A DNA stretch of 64,000 nucleotides from Torreya grandis (GCA_037957365.1 JARHVA010000122.1:3235001-3299000), one strand, 5' to 3'. Counted from the stretch's first letter, positions 1-11,452 are shown. Notes: generated by a model from the letters alone, not told the origin. Made by a program: numbers and translations.

Positions 1-1021
1 AACCTAACAACGATGAACATAATCTCTTCATTATCATTCTCAACATCACTTCTTTGTTTTCTTCGGATGAGCTGCTATACCTCTTGGAGTATAGGCTTTT
101 CTTTTGTTTCTCAAATCTTTGCTTGTCTTTGCTCGTCTGGAATCCCCTTTTGTACTTTGGTTTGTTTCCCTCATCATCGCTATTTCTTTTATTTGGACAT
201 TTGGCTGCAAAATGACCAATTTTACCACAATTAAAGCATCTAAATGGTAACTTTCCTTTATATTTTTCCGATCCTTTCTTTAGCTTCCGAATGAATAGAG
301 CTTCATTTTCATCTTCTTCACTACTTGAATTTTCACTTGATTCTGGTTCTTTGATCTTCTCTTTCTTCGAGACCTTGAATGATGCTTCCTTCTTCGACTG
401 TCTCTCAGATTCGGTTCTCATTTCGTATGCCGTAAGAATTCCATAAAGGTCATCCATTTTCATCGTGTCTAAATCCTTCATTTCTTCAATGGCGGAGACC
501 TTCGCATCAAATCTCAATGGTAGGGATCTTAGGACTTTCTGAACGGTCACATATTTTTCAATTTTCTCTCCAAGTCCTCGAATGACATTAACAATCTCAT
601 CGACATGAAGAAGATACGCAACAATGTTTTCATCATTCTTCATTTTTAAACTTTCAAACTGCCTCCGGTGGGTTTGGAGTTTTTCTTTTCTAACCTTACT
701 ATCACCTTCATAAATAGTGTTGAGTTTATCCCAAATCTCTTTTGCAGATTCACAATGCATAACCTTAACAAACTCATTTTTTGAAAGCCCGCATAAGATT
801 GCATTCATAGCTTTCGCATTGTTCTCATTGGCTTTTTTTTCGGTGGCATCCGTTGGCGCAATTTGTGGCATTGTGTATCCTATTACCACTGCTTGCCAAA
901 TATCGAAACCTAGAGCCATCAAGTAAGTCTTCATCCTTTTGTTCCAAAATGCATAATTCTTTCCATCGAACAAAGGAGCTTTGTTAGTGGAGAAACTATC
1001 TAGTACTTGAGATTCTGCCAT
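1..1021 (-). CDS. Copia gag polyprotein, partial (runs off left edge)
   Basis: The minus strand reads as a Ty1/Copia Gag from an ATG at 1021-1019 (protein begins MAESQVLDSF) with no stop down to the window edge, about 340 codons. In order it has an N-terminal DUF4219-like part (NYAFWNKRMKTYLMALGFDI), a UBN2-type gag domain (AKEIWDKLNTIYEGDSK, VQKVLRSLPLRFDAKVSAI), an acidic serine-rich stretch, and a CCHC zinc knuckle CFNCGKIGHFAAKC at 238-197. Gag packages the element RNA into cytoplasmic particles. The start follows the PBS by about 50 bases. Near position 50 the acidic tail fits better in another frame, suggesting one frameshift. Otherwise the frame is clean, unlike nearly every other element here, so this is one of the youngest insertions. 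Pol should lie left of the window. Confidence 0.88.
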   Translation of the reverse strand, partial: MAESQVLDSFSTNKAPLFDGKNYAFWNKRMKTYLMALGFDIWQAVVIGYTMPQIAPTDATEKKANENNAKAMNAILCGLSKNEFVKVMHCESAKEIWDKLNTIYEGDSKVRKEKLQTHRRQFESLKMKNDENIVAYLLHVDEIVNVIRGLGEKIEKYVTVQKVLRSLPLRFDAKVSAIEEMKDLDTMKMDDLYGILTAYEMRTESERQSKKEASFKVSKKEKIKEPESSENSSSEEDENEALFIRKLKKGSEKYKGKLPFRCFNCGKIGHFAAKCPNKRNSDDEGNKPKYKRGFQTSKDKQRFEKQKKSLYSKRYSSSSEENKEVMLRMIMKRLCSSLLG

Positions 1022-1073
1022 ATGTGCTTTCCAAGATCTACCTTCTAGCAGTTGTGTTAACACTGAAGGAACC

Positions 1074-1086
1074 GGCTCTGATACCA
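1074..1086 (-). promoter_or_regulatory. Primer-binding site, initiator Met tRNA type
   Basis: On the minus strand TGGTATCAGAGCC follows the LTR end with a 2-base gap. It is the standard Copia PBS complementary to the 3' end of initiator methionine tRNA, where minus-strand DNA synthesis begins. It fixes the inner LTR boundary. Confidence 0.9.
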
Positions 1087-1088
1087 AT

Positions 1089-2010
1089 TGTTAAGCACAA
1101 GCTTATATTGAGAGGGGGGGGTGAATCAATATAAGATATTTTTTTTGCTTTCGACTTTTAATTTTAAATCCAAAACCTCAAATTACTCGGCAATTAATAT
1201 ATTCAAAGCAATCAAAGAATACAATGCAAAACCACACAATGCAAATAGACATAGATTTGCGTGGAAACCCTTTCGGGAGAAAACCACGGAGAAATTCTCT
1301 TAATATAAATATTCGTAGGCACCAACCTCCTGGAGCACCTATCCCAAAAACAATTTTGTAGGCACCAACCTACAGGAGCACCAACCCCTTTCACCGAGCA
1401 CCAACTCAGCAAGAGACACCAATCTCTTCAAAACGAAGGAACCAACCTTCTCAGAAAAAATCACTCTTCTATCTCAAATTTGTTATCAAAACAACGGATG
1501 ATAGAACACTTGCTTTATCTCCTTTCGATTCGATCTACACTTGAGTTTTTTCATTGCTATACTCTTCCTTATACTTGTTGGTTTTTTCCTTTTAATATTC
1601 TCACAAAAATTTGCTTTTAAAAATTCTACTCTTCTTTTATATCTTCCACTTTTGAATCTACACTTTTGCCATTCGTTATGCACTTATTTATAACCCACAG
1701 AAAGCCACAAATTAAGGTCATGTCTCTTCAAGTGAAAAGGGCCATTCGAACGGTCACAACTCCTCCCAATAGGTCGGCCAAGGTCGACAATTCCGTTCAC
1801 TTCCGTCGACATTTCCGTTCATTTCCGTCAACAATTCCGTTCATTTCCGTCGACAATTCCGTTCACTTCTGGCAACAATTCCGTTCACTTCCAACAACAC
1901 TTCCGTTCACTTCTGGCAATAATTCCGTTCACTTTCAACAACAATTCCGTTTGACATTTCCATTCATATCCGTTACAATTTCTTTGACATCAATGACAAT
2001 TATTCTAACA
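1089..2010 (-). mobile_element. 5' LTR of the minus-strand Copia element
   Basis: This 922-base LTR is bounded in plus orientation by TGTTAAGCAC at 1089 and TTCTAACA ending at 2010. The outer end reads on the minus strand as TGTTAGAATAATTGTCATTG, very like the start of the LTRs at 10135 and 14234. U5-side text (GTAGGCACCAACCT and similar) is shared in inverse orientation with those LTRs, so the two are related families. The presumed U3 contains eight 22-bp repeats. The right flank resumes gypsy RT sequence at once, so 2010/2011 is an insertion junction. The partner LTR is outside the window, so the target-site duplication cannot be checked. Confidence 0.8.
1791..1965 (-). repeat. 22-bp minisatellite in Copia LTR U3
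   Basis: The motif TTCCGTTCAC and variants start at 1791, 1813, 1835, 1857, 1879, 1901, 1923 and 1945, exactly 22 bp apart. The units are direct repeats with a few substitutions and no spacers. They lie in the presumed U3 of the minus-strand LTR, where promoter and enhancer sites sit. Confidence 0.9.
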
Positions 2011-4015
2011 TCCTTGAACCCAAAGAAATGTATATTTGGAGTCATCGAGTGAAATCTGTTGGGCCATGTCATTTCAGAGCAAGGCATATCAATCGACCCC
2101 GAGAGAATAGATGCTATTCTGAAAATCCCATTGCCCGGCACAAAGAAAGAACGAAAGTCATTTTTTGGCAAGATTAACTTTGTGAGGAAGTTTATTTCCG
2201 AATTTACAGAGATAGTTAAACCTCTGAATAACATGCTCAAGAAGGATACTAAAATTGAATGGACAAGTGAAGCGCAGACAACTTTCGCTCAAATCAAAGA
2301 GACAATTGTGCACACATCAGTGATGATCAGCCCTGATTACACTCAGCCATTTTATATTTACTCCGCTTTAGAACATTCGAATGCTGTCATTTTGATGCAA
2401 AGAAAAGGCACTGGAGATGAGCGACCTGTTTTATTTATGAGCTCCCCTTTGAGAAATACAAAATTAAGATACTTTATGATGGATAAGTAGGCCTTTGCAT
2501 TGATCAAGGCTGTCAAATTTTTTTGGCATTACATACTGCACAACAAAACCTTTGCTGTCGTGCTTGACCTGGTAGTAAAAGCCATGTTGGTACAGCACGA
2601 GCTTGGTGAGCGAAGAGGCAAGTGGATGACCATCCTTCAAGAGTTCGACCTTGAGCTTCAGTCAATGACAATAGTGAGAGGACAGGGGTTGAGCAAAATG
2701 ATGGCCGAATTAGATCCACAGATCACTTGTCGACACTACATTGTTAAAGACATTACCAATGATGATTTGTACAAGGAAGTGGATCACAACCTGCTGAACA
2801 ATGAGTGTCCTAGCCATTTGAATTCCATGCAAAAGAGAGTGCTGTGCATGAAAAACAATCACTTTATGAACAAAACGGGGGTACTCTACATAGGAACCAC
2901 GAGGGCATCTATTTGAGGTGTCTTAATAAGGAGGAAGCAGTGGATGTGCTAAGCAACCTCCATGGCAAACATGGGGCTGGGCATGGATTGGCAAATTCTA
3001 CCATCCACTAAATATTAAGAGCTGGATACTATGGGCCGCACCTATTCAAAGATGCACATGCACATGTTTGGAGTTGCCATATCTGTTAGGTTGTTGCACA
3101 TAGGGAGCACACTCCAACAATGCCTTTGCTGCCAGTAATAGATGCTCGACCTTTCACACAGTGGGGACTAGACTTTGTGGGTGCAATCAACACAAATTCA
3201 TTTGTAAGCCACAAGTTTATTGTCACTGCAACCAACTACTGCACTCGTTGGGCTAAGGCTCAACCATTCAAAAACTACACAACCGACACATTCATTCAAT
3301 TTTCGGAGGAGCACATTGTCGTAAGGTTTGGTATGCCTTATACTCTGGTATGTGATAATGGATTTGCTTTCTCCTCTTTGTAGTTTCTAGGAGTATAGAT
3401 CATCAAGTTACCCTGAAATTCTCCTCTAATTATTACCTGCAAGGGAACGGGTTAGTTGAGTCCATAAATAAGAATTTGATAAGCATAATTAAAAAGATTT
3501 TGGAAAACAATCCTAGGAGTTGGCATAATGAATTGAAATTTGCATTATGGGCTGATAGGACTAGAACTAAAACTGCTTTAGTTACTTCTCCCTGCCATCT
3601 AGCTTATGGCCAAGACCCCGTTTTTCCAATCAATCTGAGGATCCCTACCCTGTTGTTTGTGAATGATTACTTGGAAACATATCATCAAATGGAGACCCGC
3701 CTCTTGAATCTAATGCACTTGAATGAAAAACGTGACACAACCTTGCTACATTTTAGTAGGCATCAAGAGGTTGTCAAATGCCGGTTTGACAAACGATCCA
3801 AAATGAAAGCATTTAGGATCTCCAACCTTGTCCTTATGTGGGACAAGTCTCATGAGCAAAAGGGGAAACACAAAAAATTTAATTCATTATGGTTGGGTCC
3901 CTACCAAATCTCCGAAATCCTAGGCAAGAATGCTTTCCGCCTCGGGTGTTTTACTAGCGAGGACGTCCCTTTGCCTGTCAATGAAAAGTTCCTCAAACAC
4001 TACTTTCAGGATTGA
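2011..4015 (+). pseudogene. Ty3/gypsy pol remnant: RT end, RNase H, integrase
   Basis: This is the 3' half of a gypsy Pol, cut by the Copia insertion at 2010. It starts inside the RT connection region (KKCIFGV, then LLGHVISEQGISIDPERIDA), then an RNase H-like region (PDYTQPFYIYSALEHSNAVI), then integrase. The integrase core shows two acidic positions (GLDFVG near 3170, VCDNGFAF near 3350) and the third in GNGLVESINK near 3455. The C-terminus ends PLPVNEKFLKHYFQD with stop at 4013-4015. No chromodomain is visible. Frame breaks include TGA at 2050, TAG at 2488, a stop near 2914, a broken zinc-binding region (2915-3120) and TAG at 3381. The longest open piece (3476-4015, 179 aa) covers the integrase C-terminus. 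The element is dead; its N-terminal half should lie left of the Copia insertion. Confidence 0.88.
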
Positions 4016-4950
4016 ATGAGCCTAACGGGTTCTTGTACATACTTTCTCCTTTCTTTCTGCTTTGTTGTTTGTTTTTCTTCCTGTCCTTAGTTTTAGTTTA
4101 GGCTTGCTGCATTTGTTTTTTGTTGCCTTGTTGCTTCTCGTTGCAACTCTTTTTGAGCTAAGCCTGTTGTTTTGACTAGAGGGTTCCCTTGCTTAGTCTA
4201 AGGAGAGTGGATAGACAACTTGTTTGTGAAGAACACCAATGGCATTCCTATGCATCAAATGTTTAAAATCCTTGTTCAATTGCTTGCATGAACAGCTATG
4301 TTTTCCTGGCATGGTTAGAATGTTGGAGGTTGATGACTTATAACAAAACATATGGATTTAGAAAGGCTTCATTTCTTGTTCTAAAAATCATCAAATGCAA
4401 ATAACATAAAATATCAAGTGTAATGCAACTCTAAATTTTTCATTTTTGTTTAAATTGATTGTGCATTTGTTGACTATCACTTGACTTATGGCTTGGTCTC
4501 CAACCCTTTATGGACAAAACAAAGTAGAATCTCCTTTGAGCTAAAGTAAAATCTGAACTTTCTCCTCGAAAAGGTGATCTTGGCAACCTCTACCATAGGC
4601 TTTCCAGCCTGGTTGGCATTGGAGCAAGGCCTTAGGAAGGGACCAGAGGTATCTCTGTCAGGCCTATAGACCCCTGGTTGACAACAGAGCAATGTTCATG
4701 CCATTCCGCCCTCAACCAAATTGCAAAATCAATTAGACAAATCTAATTTATTGTGTGCTTTCAAACTAACTGGGTTAATCATATAAACTCACACACCGAT
4801 GGTCTTTAGGCAGAATTGCAGTTTAGTATGTCGTGTTGGAGAAAAATTTTGTGCCTTCGTGTTTTGACTTTGCTGTGAAGGATTGCTTGTAGGTAATACT
4901 TCTATGTGAACGAGAACTAAGGATTCTGGATTCGTGAGATACTCAGGTGT
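4016..4950 (-). other. Probable leader of a minus-strand gypsy element; no gene
   Basis: This lies between the plus-strand gypsy integrase stop and a minus-strand PBS. If the PBS call is right, it is the untranslated leader of a minus-strand element, truncated where it meets the plus-strand pol; part could instead be 3' sequence of the plus-strand element. A 68-codon minus frame at 4692-4486 has no recognised domain. Confidence 0.35.
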
Positions 4951-4971
4951 ATCTCCCAACAGGAGTCACCA
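4951..4971 (-). promoter_or_regulatory. Candidate gypsy primer-binding site
   Basis: The minus strand reads TGGTGACTCCTGTTGGGAGA two bases after an LTR-like AACA end. This resembles the TGGCGACTCC-type sites that follow 5' LTRs in Tat/Ogre-like Ty3 elements. The exact tRNA is not asserted. Confidence 0.5.
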
Positions 4972-4973
4972 TT

Positions 4974-6351
4974 TGTTTTTTCTCGCACAACACATCCCAT
5001 TTTCAGTTTAAAATGAGGACTCTCTTTTTTCTTGTTTGATTTTTATCCCTTGGGAGTTTTAATGGTTTGACCGTTTGAGCCCTTCTTCGATTGACCATCT
5101 TCTAGATAAGTTTCAAGTGTTTGGGTGTTATTCATTTGTAATGATTGTTCACATCAAAATACTCAGTCCAAACTTTACATCTAGAGTTATTAGGATCAAT
5201 TGCTTGAATACGTCTTAGACTGAGGAATTTTAACCATCTAAAATCACATGCTAGAATGCTTAAAATTCCCTTTTGGAGAAAATCTAACAAAGGCTTGTGT
5301 GATCTATTTGACTTCTTTAGAGTCTCTTGTAGTCTTTCTCTTAACAATTTAACCCATTTTTGCTTTGGTTTAGTATGAATTGGCTAAGTGTTTATGGTGG
5401 TTTCGATTTTAACTTAGTCGCTTCTAGAAAAATGGGCTAAATCTTGCTAAGTTTCTTTTAAAAAGGCTACTTTATTCCACTAACTCGACCCCTTTTTGAT
5501 CCATTTATGCTTCAATTTGTTCTGAATTGGCCAATATTCGTTTATGTTCATTTTTTTACCTTAGCCGATTTTTTAAAAATGGTCGAAAGTTGCTTTGAAA
5601 AAGGGTTTGTATTCATTCAAACAAGTTTTCTTTTGTTAAGTTTCTGCCCCTTTTTGTTTACATTTTAAGGACTTAGCCATTTTAGAATTAAATTTCCTAA
5701 TCTTGGCTTTTAAAAGTTGAAATTGCTGACTGTGTTCTTTCGGTTTCTTTGCTTGTAGGTGCCTAAATTTACCCTGATGCCACGTGGCGATATCTCGTTG
5801 CTTCCATTGGCCTTGACCCATTCAAAAGGGGCCTTTCGATACTCAGTTGATTTTTTGAATTTTGCCCAAATCCACTTGGTCTCTTTCCGCCGTTCTACGG
5901 GACTTAAATAGTCAACAAATCTTTTGAGCGAGCAGGTTAGTGGGATGCTGCGAAATAACATGATCTTGATGGCTCGTTGCTCTAGGTGATCCTGTACGAA
6001 AGCAAAAACCTCCGGGGAAGTGGGTTAGCGAGATGCTGCCACGTGGAAAGCTCCTGGCGACCTACTATCCGAAGTGGTTCGTACAAATCCGAATGTCCTC
6101 GAGCAAGCGGGTGAGTGGGATGCTGCTACGTGGCAACAACCTGTTACTCTATAGTCCGGGGGCGGTTCGTGCAGTTCAACAGAACATGAGAGCCCTGAGT
6201 GAGTGAGATGATGCCACATGATGAAATCTCGCTTCACCTTGGCCGAAGGAACAGTCAACACATATATACTCGGGCCAAGTAGTGGAAGAGTGTGGAGCAA
6301 TCACATGGCATGATCCTACAAACATAGGACATACTGGCAGTGATGTCAACA
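4974..6351 (-). mobile_element. Candidate minus-strand gypsy LTR
   Basis: A 1378-base segment bounded in plus orientation by TGTTTTTTCTCG (4974) and GATGTCAACA (ending 6351). On the minus strand it starts TGTTGACATC and ends AAAAAACA, next to the PBS-like sequence. It contains no coding domain and has an internal 88-bp repeat. Its outer boundary is the best-looking TG/CA pair, not proven, because no partner LTR is visible. Confidence 0.45.
5776..6215 (-). repeat. 88-bp tandem repeats with G-box cores
   Basis: GATGCTGCCACGTGG-like motifs recur at 5944, 6032, 6119 and 6207 (spacing 88, 87, 88), with another at 5776, about two units earlier. Two keep the palindromic G-box CACGTG (5781-5786, 6040-6045) and one has TACGTG (6127-6132). 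The G-box is the known plant bZIP/bHLH binding core. The unit also shares a GTTCGTACA-type segment. The array lies in a candidate LTR. Confidence 0.7.
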
Positions 6352-8132
6352 AAACACAAGCTAAAATTTGATGACCGGTCTAGTCGTCAATGCTGTCAAA
6401 ACCCAAGAATGGACTGTGTCCAATCTGACTTGTAAATGCTGATTTGTAGGGGCGTCTTAATGGCAAAATCGATCATGAAAGACAAAATTTAAAGGCATTC
6501 TAGGCGGCATTATTAAATATGGGCATGGCGTGCACATTTGGGAGAAGATAGAAAGGGGGCACTAAGAACAAATCTGTCATACAAGAAAAATGTTTTCTGC
6601 CATAAGGGCAGGTCTGCATGGAGATCCCAAGACGTTTTTAACCACTTCTAGTTGCACTTGGCCAACAAAATTTATTTTCATGATTCGTCGTAGCATGGTG
6701 TGTAGCAAAAGTCCTCAACTGCATTTTTGAATTCACATTGAATTCTCAACTACTTCTATAGGTGTGGATCACCCCCCATTTTGAATTTTGGATTTTGAAC
6801 CTCTCTGTCTCCTATTTATGGGATTTCGAAAGGCTTCCTTAACGCTGGCACTTTTTAGGATTAGAGGATGTTGTGCCTGGTTGGTTCTTTGTGAATTGTA
6901 AAAGAGACATAGAGAACTAAACACTTTTTATGATTCTTTATAGCTTTCTAGATTAGCTTTGCTTTTTTGCTCTTCTTTTTGGACTTTTGCTGTTATTGAG
7001 GTGAAGTCTATAGTTGGATGATTTTATGAGCTCTAAACTTTGTTAATCAAAAAAGAAAATCTTTATATTGAAAGACTGTTGAAACTGTGTGGTCATTTCC
7101 TATGCATGTTGTATGGTGGTTATGCCTTTACTTCTCACAGTCAATCTCCTCCATACTCTTGCACCGTCTTTAGTTGTTGTGCTAGGTCTGGGTCAAATGA
7201 AGATTGGTTTGGTGGAGCTTATTCAATCATATACCTTGGAGTCATTTTCATAAATGCAGGGTTTGTTTTCTCTTTATCTTTACTCTTTTGTATTTTCTTC
7301 ATAGTCAAGTTAGTTTAAGAACAAAAGCAATATGCAATTAAATGTTTATCTTGATTGCTATTTCATGTTCTGTTTATCACCATTGTAGCATTGTTGAATC
7401 TATGAATGTGGTAGACCAGTGAAGAAATCCGCTGTTTTTTTTAATATGCAAGTCTAAGAAACCCTGATTTCCATCTGAGGTTGAACTCTGCAAGTATTGT
7501 CAATAAAGTTTGCATCCTCTTAATGAATATCTTAATCAAAGTAATTGCACTTTAATTTGTAAAACAAGCCCCTTAAAAGGAATAGTTCAAATCTGCCAAC
7601 TTAATGAAGACCAACATACTAAGACCTAGTACATTTAGACCTTGGGGAAGCATTTTCTTCATGGAATCTTCTTCCTTTCAGGAGAGGTAAAACCTAACAA
7701 ATCCTTTCTATTGTTGGTTGTGTCAAACACCGACCAAAACTTTCCTGTACTGTGCAAATTGTATTGAGCCTTATATTTTATGATTACAAGTTGCTATTGT
7801 TTGGATTCCTATTCTGTATATGGTGTTGTTGATGGTATGGTATCTTAGTATACATTAATCATACTACATTTTGGTGTCATTGCCTTAAAACACATTTGGT
7901 CAAGTTAAATGCAATTCGCAAATCTATATGCCAAACATAACTATGAAACACAATGACAAGATATTACGACACATAAATCACAACAAAGAAGACCAACACA
8001 TATGAGCAATAATTCATGCTATTGAATCCAAACAAAGGGAAGAGAGACACATAGTTAGGAAGGGGACTAGGAAGTTAAATAGTCTATTTGATTGGTGAAT
8101 TGAAGGGGTTGTTTTAGAACTTTCCTTAGTTG
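6352..8132. other. Unassigned sequence
   Basis: No domain or gene is recognised on either strand. A 92-codon plus frame (7040-7318) is hydrophobic and low-complexity with no family resemblance. This is probably old transposon-derived or intronic DNA upstream of the O-fucosyltransferase exons. Confidence 0.5.
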
Positions 8133-8159
8133 GTTCTGATATTTCTTCCCTGTAGCAAG

Positions 8160-9507
8160 TGTCATGTCCAAAAATTGACAAAATGGAAACATGCACAAAA
8201 ACAGGGCAATTTTTTTTGAGAAATGTTCAATGCATATTTTGCACAATTGCATTGCACATTGGCCTGCCACTAAGATACAAGTATCTACACAACCTACATG
8301 CCCAAATGACATGGAGGCAATGCACAAGTGGACGCATGGTCACTACACAACCATGCAAGTCCCACTTGTTCCAATCGGCATATAGGCTCTCACACAAGCG
8401 TATGGCTCTTTGAGCAGTCCTAGTGGGCCCCATGACCCTAAGGACTAAAAGAGACCCACAACTAAATGGAGCCGAGTTTGAGCAACCACTGGGTCGAACG
8501 AGACGTCCTACCACAACGGTGTTCAAGGAGAGTTCCGAGTGATTCTGATCAATCACATGGCTCGATTCACACTTAAGTCGAAAAAAACTCTAATTTCGCA
8601 TTCACTTGGCTTAGAGGAAAGTGCTTAAACAAATATCATTTAGTCCCCATAGGACCAAAAAAGGTGTCTAAAATATCTCGTTTAAGTCCCCTGATAATGG
8701 AGCAACGTATCTCTATTTTTGGATCAAAACAACCTTGATCGTTAGATCTGGGCAAAGGAAAGGATGCCCTAAATATCCTTATGGAGGCCATAAGGTCTTA
8801 AATTCAGTCATTGGATTGAAAAATCATATTTTTGAAAGGAGGGAGGAGGTGTTGCAGGATGGCTTTTCCATAGTCATCCCTCCTTTAGCCCTAGACGACT
8901 ACCATTAATGGAGTCTCTAAGCTATTGATTTAAAATATTTATTTCATTTTCAAATTTATATCACAATACCAAGATGTGTGAGCTCATTTTGCAGGTACCC
9001 AGTTCGACAAAAAGCTTCCAAGAGGTCTCAATCTTCCATGGATTCCAAAAAGGTCTCGGGAGTTTCAAGCTCCACTACAACCATTAATGGTTGCCAACAA
9101 AGTTTAAGGTGAAAATTTTAAAAATGTTTAGTTTCAAGTTTTCAAATTTGTTTCATATAGTAGAGGGCTAAAAAATAAAGGGGTCTCCTTTTACGTCAGC
9201 CTATTTTGGGCTTTTAGGAACCCACAAACGCCCAATAGGTCAAAAGATCTCAAGGACAAAAGAGTTAATATTGAAAACCATTGATTTCCAGGACCTCAAA
9301 CCATTTTCATACAGAGGATCATTAAAATTTGAGGGGGGGTCCTTTTTGGGTTTCCACACCTTCGGGTCTCAAAAACTCAGCGATCGGCTTTGCAAAATCA
9401 AGAATACTCGATTGAAAGAGGTCTAAAGCATCTCTGATGAGAAGGGGGACATTTTAAGTCAATAAAAAAGAATAAAAAACAGCCAACAATTTAGAAGGGA
9501 TGTTACA
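8160..9507 (-). mobile_element. Candidate gypsy LTR or LTR part
   Basis: Bounded by TGTCATGTCC (8160) and GGGATGTTACA (ending 9507). On the minus strand it would begin TGTAACATCCC, a common gypsy LTR start, and end GGACATGACA, so the termini are an imperfect inverted repeat. Left of 8160 the minus strand reads GAAATATCAGAACCAAC, a weak match to a Met-tRNA PBS. No coding domain is inside. Alternatively this is the U5 part of a longer LTR extending to 15617. Five-base flanks (gcaag, tcttc) do not match. Confidence 0.4.
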
Positions 9508-10134
9508 TCTTCAAGTCCAAATGGGTATTAAAAACCACATGGTGGCCATTGGCACAATCATGGAAATAGAAGCAAAGAAAGAGGGTAAGTCAAATGGCCT
9601 TACACCTTTTGAAAACTACAATCAGAGTAAAGTAGAAAGATAATTTTAACATAAATAAAATTTAAAGTAATTGGGGCATGGAAGCTTACCTTGGCTCCCC
9701 TTTTGGATCCACTCAAGAACACCACCTACAAGCCTCAAGCGATAGCTATCCTCCTTCTCTATGCTCCTCTAAGGTTCTCTTCTTTCCCTTTCTCTCCTCC
9801 ACTTCCAATCTTCCAAATTTCAAAATAAGAAAATTTCTCTCAAGGTTTTCCTTCCTTATATAGGCTAAATTCTCTCATCTAAATGCTAATGTGGAGGTGA
9901 CATGTGTGCCTTCCCATCCCTTGGCTCAAAGTCAACAAGTCTCCCCTAGCCATAACTTCACTTAGAGGCCCGTGTGGGCAAGCAAATAAGTCCACACTTC
10001 ATTAATGAACATACTATCCCATGTCATAAATGGGCACATGGGCTTTCTTAAAAGTCTTCTTTAGCTCCTAAAAAGACTCTCCAACATCTCTATTAGTCCA
10101 AGGACTTCAAAATCAACACAAAATATCTAAAAAC
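9508..10134 (-). mobile_element. LTR-type promoter region, left part (split by insertion)
   Basis: On the minus strand a TATA box CCTATATAAGG lies near 9855-9865, followed leftwards by a purine-rich transcribed-looking stretch and by GGAGCCAAG|GTAAGC near 9685, which fits a splice donor consensus. The sequence continues beyond the gag-only Copia insertion at 15275. A 61-codon plus frame at 9678-9863 is a shadow. Confidence 0.4.
10130..10134. repeat. Left target-site duplication AAAAC
   Basis: AAAAC precedes the 5' LTR and recurs directly after the 3' LTR at 15275-15279, the 5-bp duplication expected from Copia integration. Confidence 0.85.
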
Positions 10135-11385
10135 TACTGGAATATTGTCATTGATGTCAAAGGCAACGTGAAAGGCAAGCTATAGACTCACTCAGTAGCT
10201 TTGGATTCACTCAGTAGCTTCGGACTCGCCCAGAGCTTCAGACTCGTCTAGTAACTTCAGACTTGCCTAGAGCTTCGGACTCACCCAGTAGCTTCGGACT
10301 CACCCAGTAGCTTCGGACTCGGCCAGAGCTTTGGACTCGCCCAGAGCTTCAGACTCACATAGTAGCTTTGGACTTGCCCAGAGCTTCAGACTCACTCAGT
10401 AGCTTCAAACTCGTCTAGTAGCTCTGGACTCGCCCAGTAGCTCTAGACTTGCCCAATTAGCAACTACGGACTCGCCCAATATGAAGAGCAACGATTGAAG
10501 TGTGAAGAGCAACGATTGAAGAATGAAGAGCAATAGTGACTTGGAGTTAAATTCATTTGTATTAAATGATGGCCGACCACCTTTGTTAGCGTCCAAGTTT
10601 TTGCAATAAGAATCACTGCCCAAGTCTAATGAATTATAATTTAAAATGAAGGGCTGACCACCTTTGGAGAAATCATATCCCCTAGGAGAAATCACACCTT
10701 TTTGAAGGGGCATAAAGGTGTAAATATATAGAGAAGTTGGAGAGAAAGTAGTGGAATAAAAGTGGAAGTGTGAGATATGTGAAGAGAAGGAAGCAAGTGT
10801 GTGGAGAATAAAAAGATATATCATACAAACACATGCAGATTTGAAGAATGGAATTGATTCTTTCTATGATTCGAGCTTAAGCAGATTTTTGTGGAGAAGA
10901 AGAAGAGGAGATTGAATTTGCCATCATTCGTTAATGAAGCAACAAAAGTAAGGTGGAAGATTGTTTCAATGGAGGTCCATGCCTCAGATCAAAGAGATGG
11001 GTGTCCCTTGCTAAGTTGGTGCTTAGCAGTGGATATTGGTGTCTCCAGTAGGTTGATGTCTACAAAGTGCTTAGCAGTGGGGATTGGTGTTCCCAATAGG
11101 TCGGTGCTTACAAATTGCCTAGCAGTGGGGATTGGTGTCTCCGGTAGGTTGGTGCCTACTAATTTTGTAAGAAGAATTTTATCTGAGGCCGGATTTGGAC
11201 AGTAGATCCAAGCAGTTTTTCTTCGTGGTTTTCTCGTGAAAGGGTTTCCACGTAGATTCTGTGTTGTGCATTTACTTGTTCTTATGTGAATGGTTTTTCT
11301 ATGAAAGTTAATTAAAAAGAAAATAAATTATTATTACACACTGATTCACCCTTCCCCCCCCTCTCAGTGTGGTGTGTGCTCAACA
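10135..11385 (+). repeat. 5' LTR of gag-only Copia element (1251 bp)
   Basis: It begins TACTGGAATATTGTCATTGA, with the terminal TG mutated to TA, and ends GTGTGTGCTCAACA. It aligns with the 3' LTR over its length but is 210 bp longer, mostly through expansion of a roughly 19-bp U3 minisatellite at 10186-10475. GTAGGTTGGTGCCTAC-type text near 11140 is shared with the LTR at 1089-2010 in inverse orientation. Confidence 0.85.
10186..10475 (+). repeat. 18-19 bp minisatellite in 5' LTR
   Basis: About 15 head-to-tail copies of a unit like GACTCGCCCAGTAGCTTCG with substitutions and 18/19-bp length variants. The matching stretch of the 3' LTR (14278-14403) has about six copies. Confidence 0.85.
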
Positions 11386-11387
11386 TT

Positions 11388-11399
11388 TGGTATCAGATC
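11388..11399 (+). promoter_or_regulatory. Primer-binding site of gag-only Copia element
   Basis: TGGTATCAGATC lies two bases after the 5' LTR. It is the initiator Met-tRNA type PBS with a late substitution (usual form TGGTATCAGAGC). Confidence 0.85.
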
Positions 11400-11452
11400 A
11401 AGGTTCCTTAAGGAACAGTTTAACCATTGGAAGGCAGATCTCAAAAGAACAC

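Noticed and set aside
1791..1965. Regular 22-bp repeats that might suggest a CRISPR array.
   Set aside because: There are no spacers, the units are contiguous and diverged, and the location is a retrotransposon LTR in a plant genome.
7040..7318. 92-codon hydrophobic frame considered as an upstream exon of the O-fucosyltransferase.
   Set aside because: It matches no part of that family and lacks convincing splice sites.
8067..8556. Overlapping frames on both strands in the 8.1-8.6 kb region.
   Set aside because: They lie across the boundary of an LTR-like segment and have no protein family resemblance.
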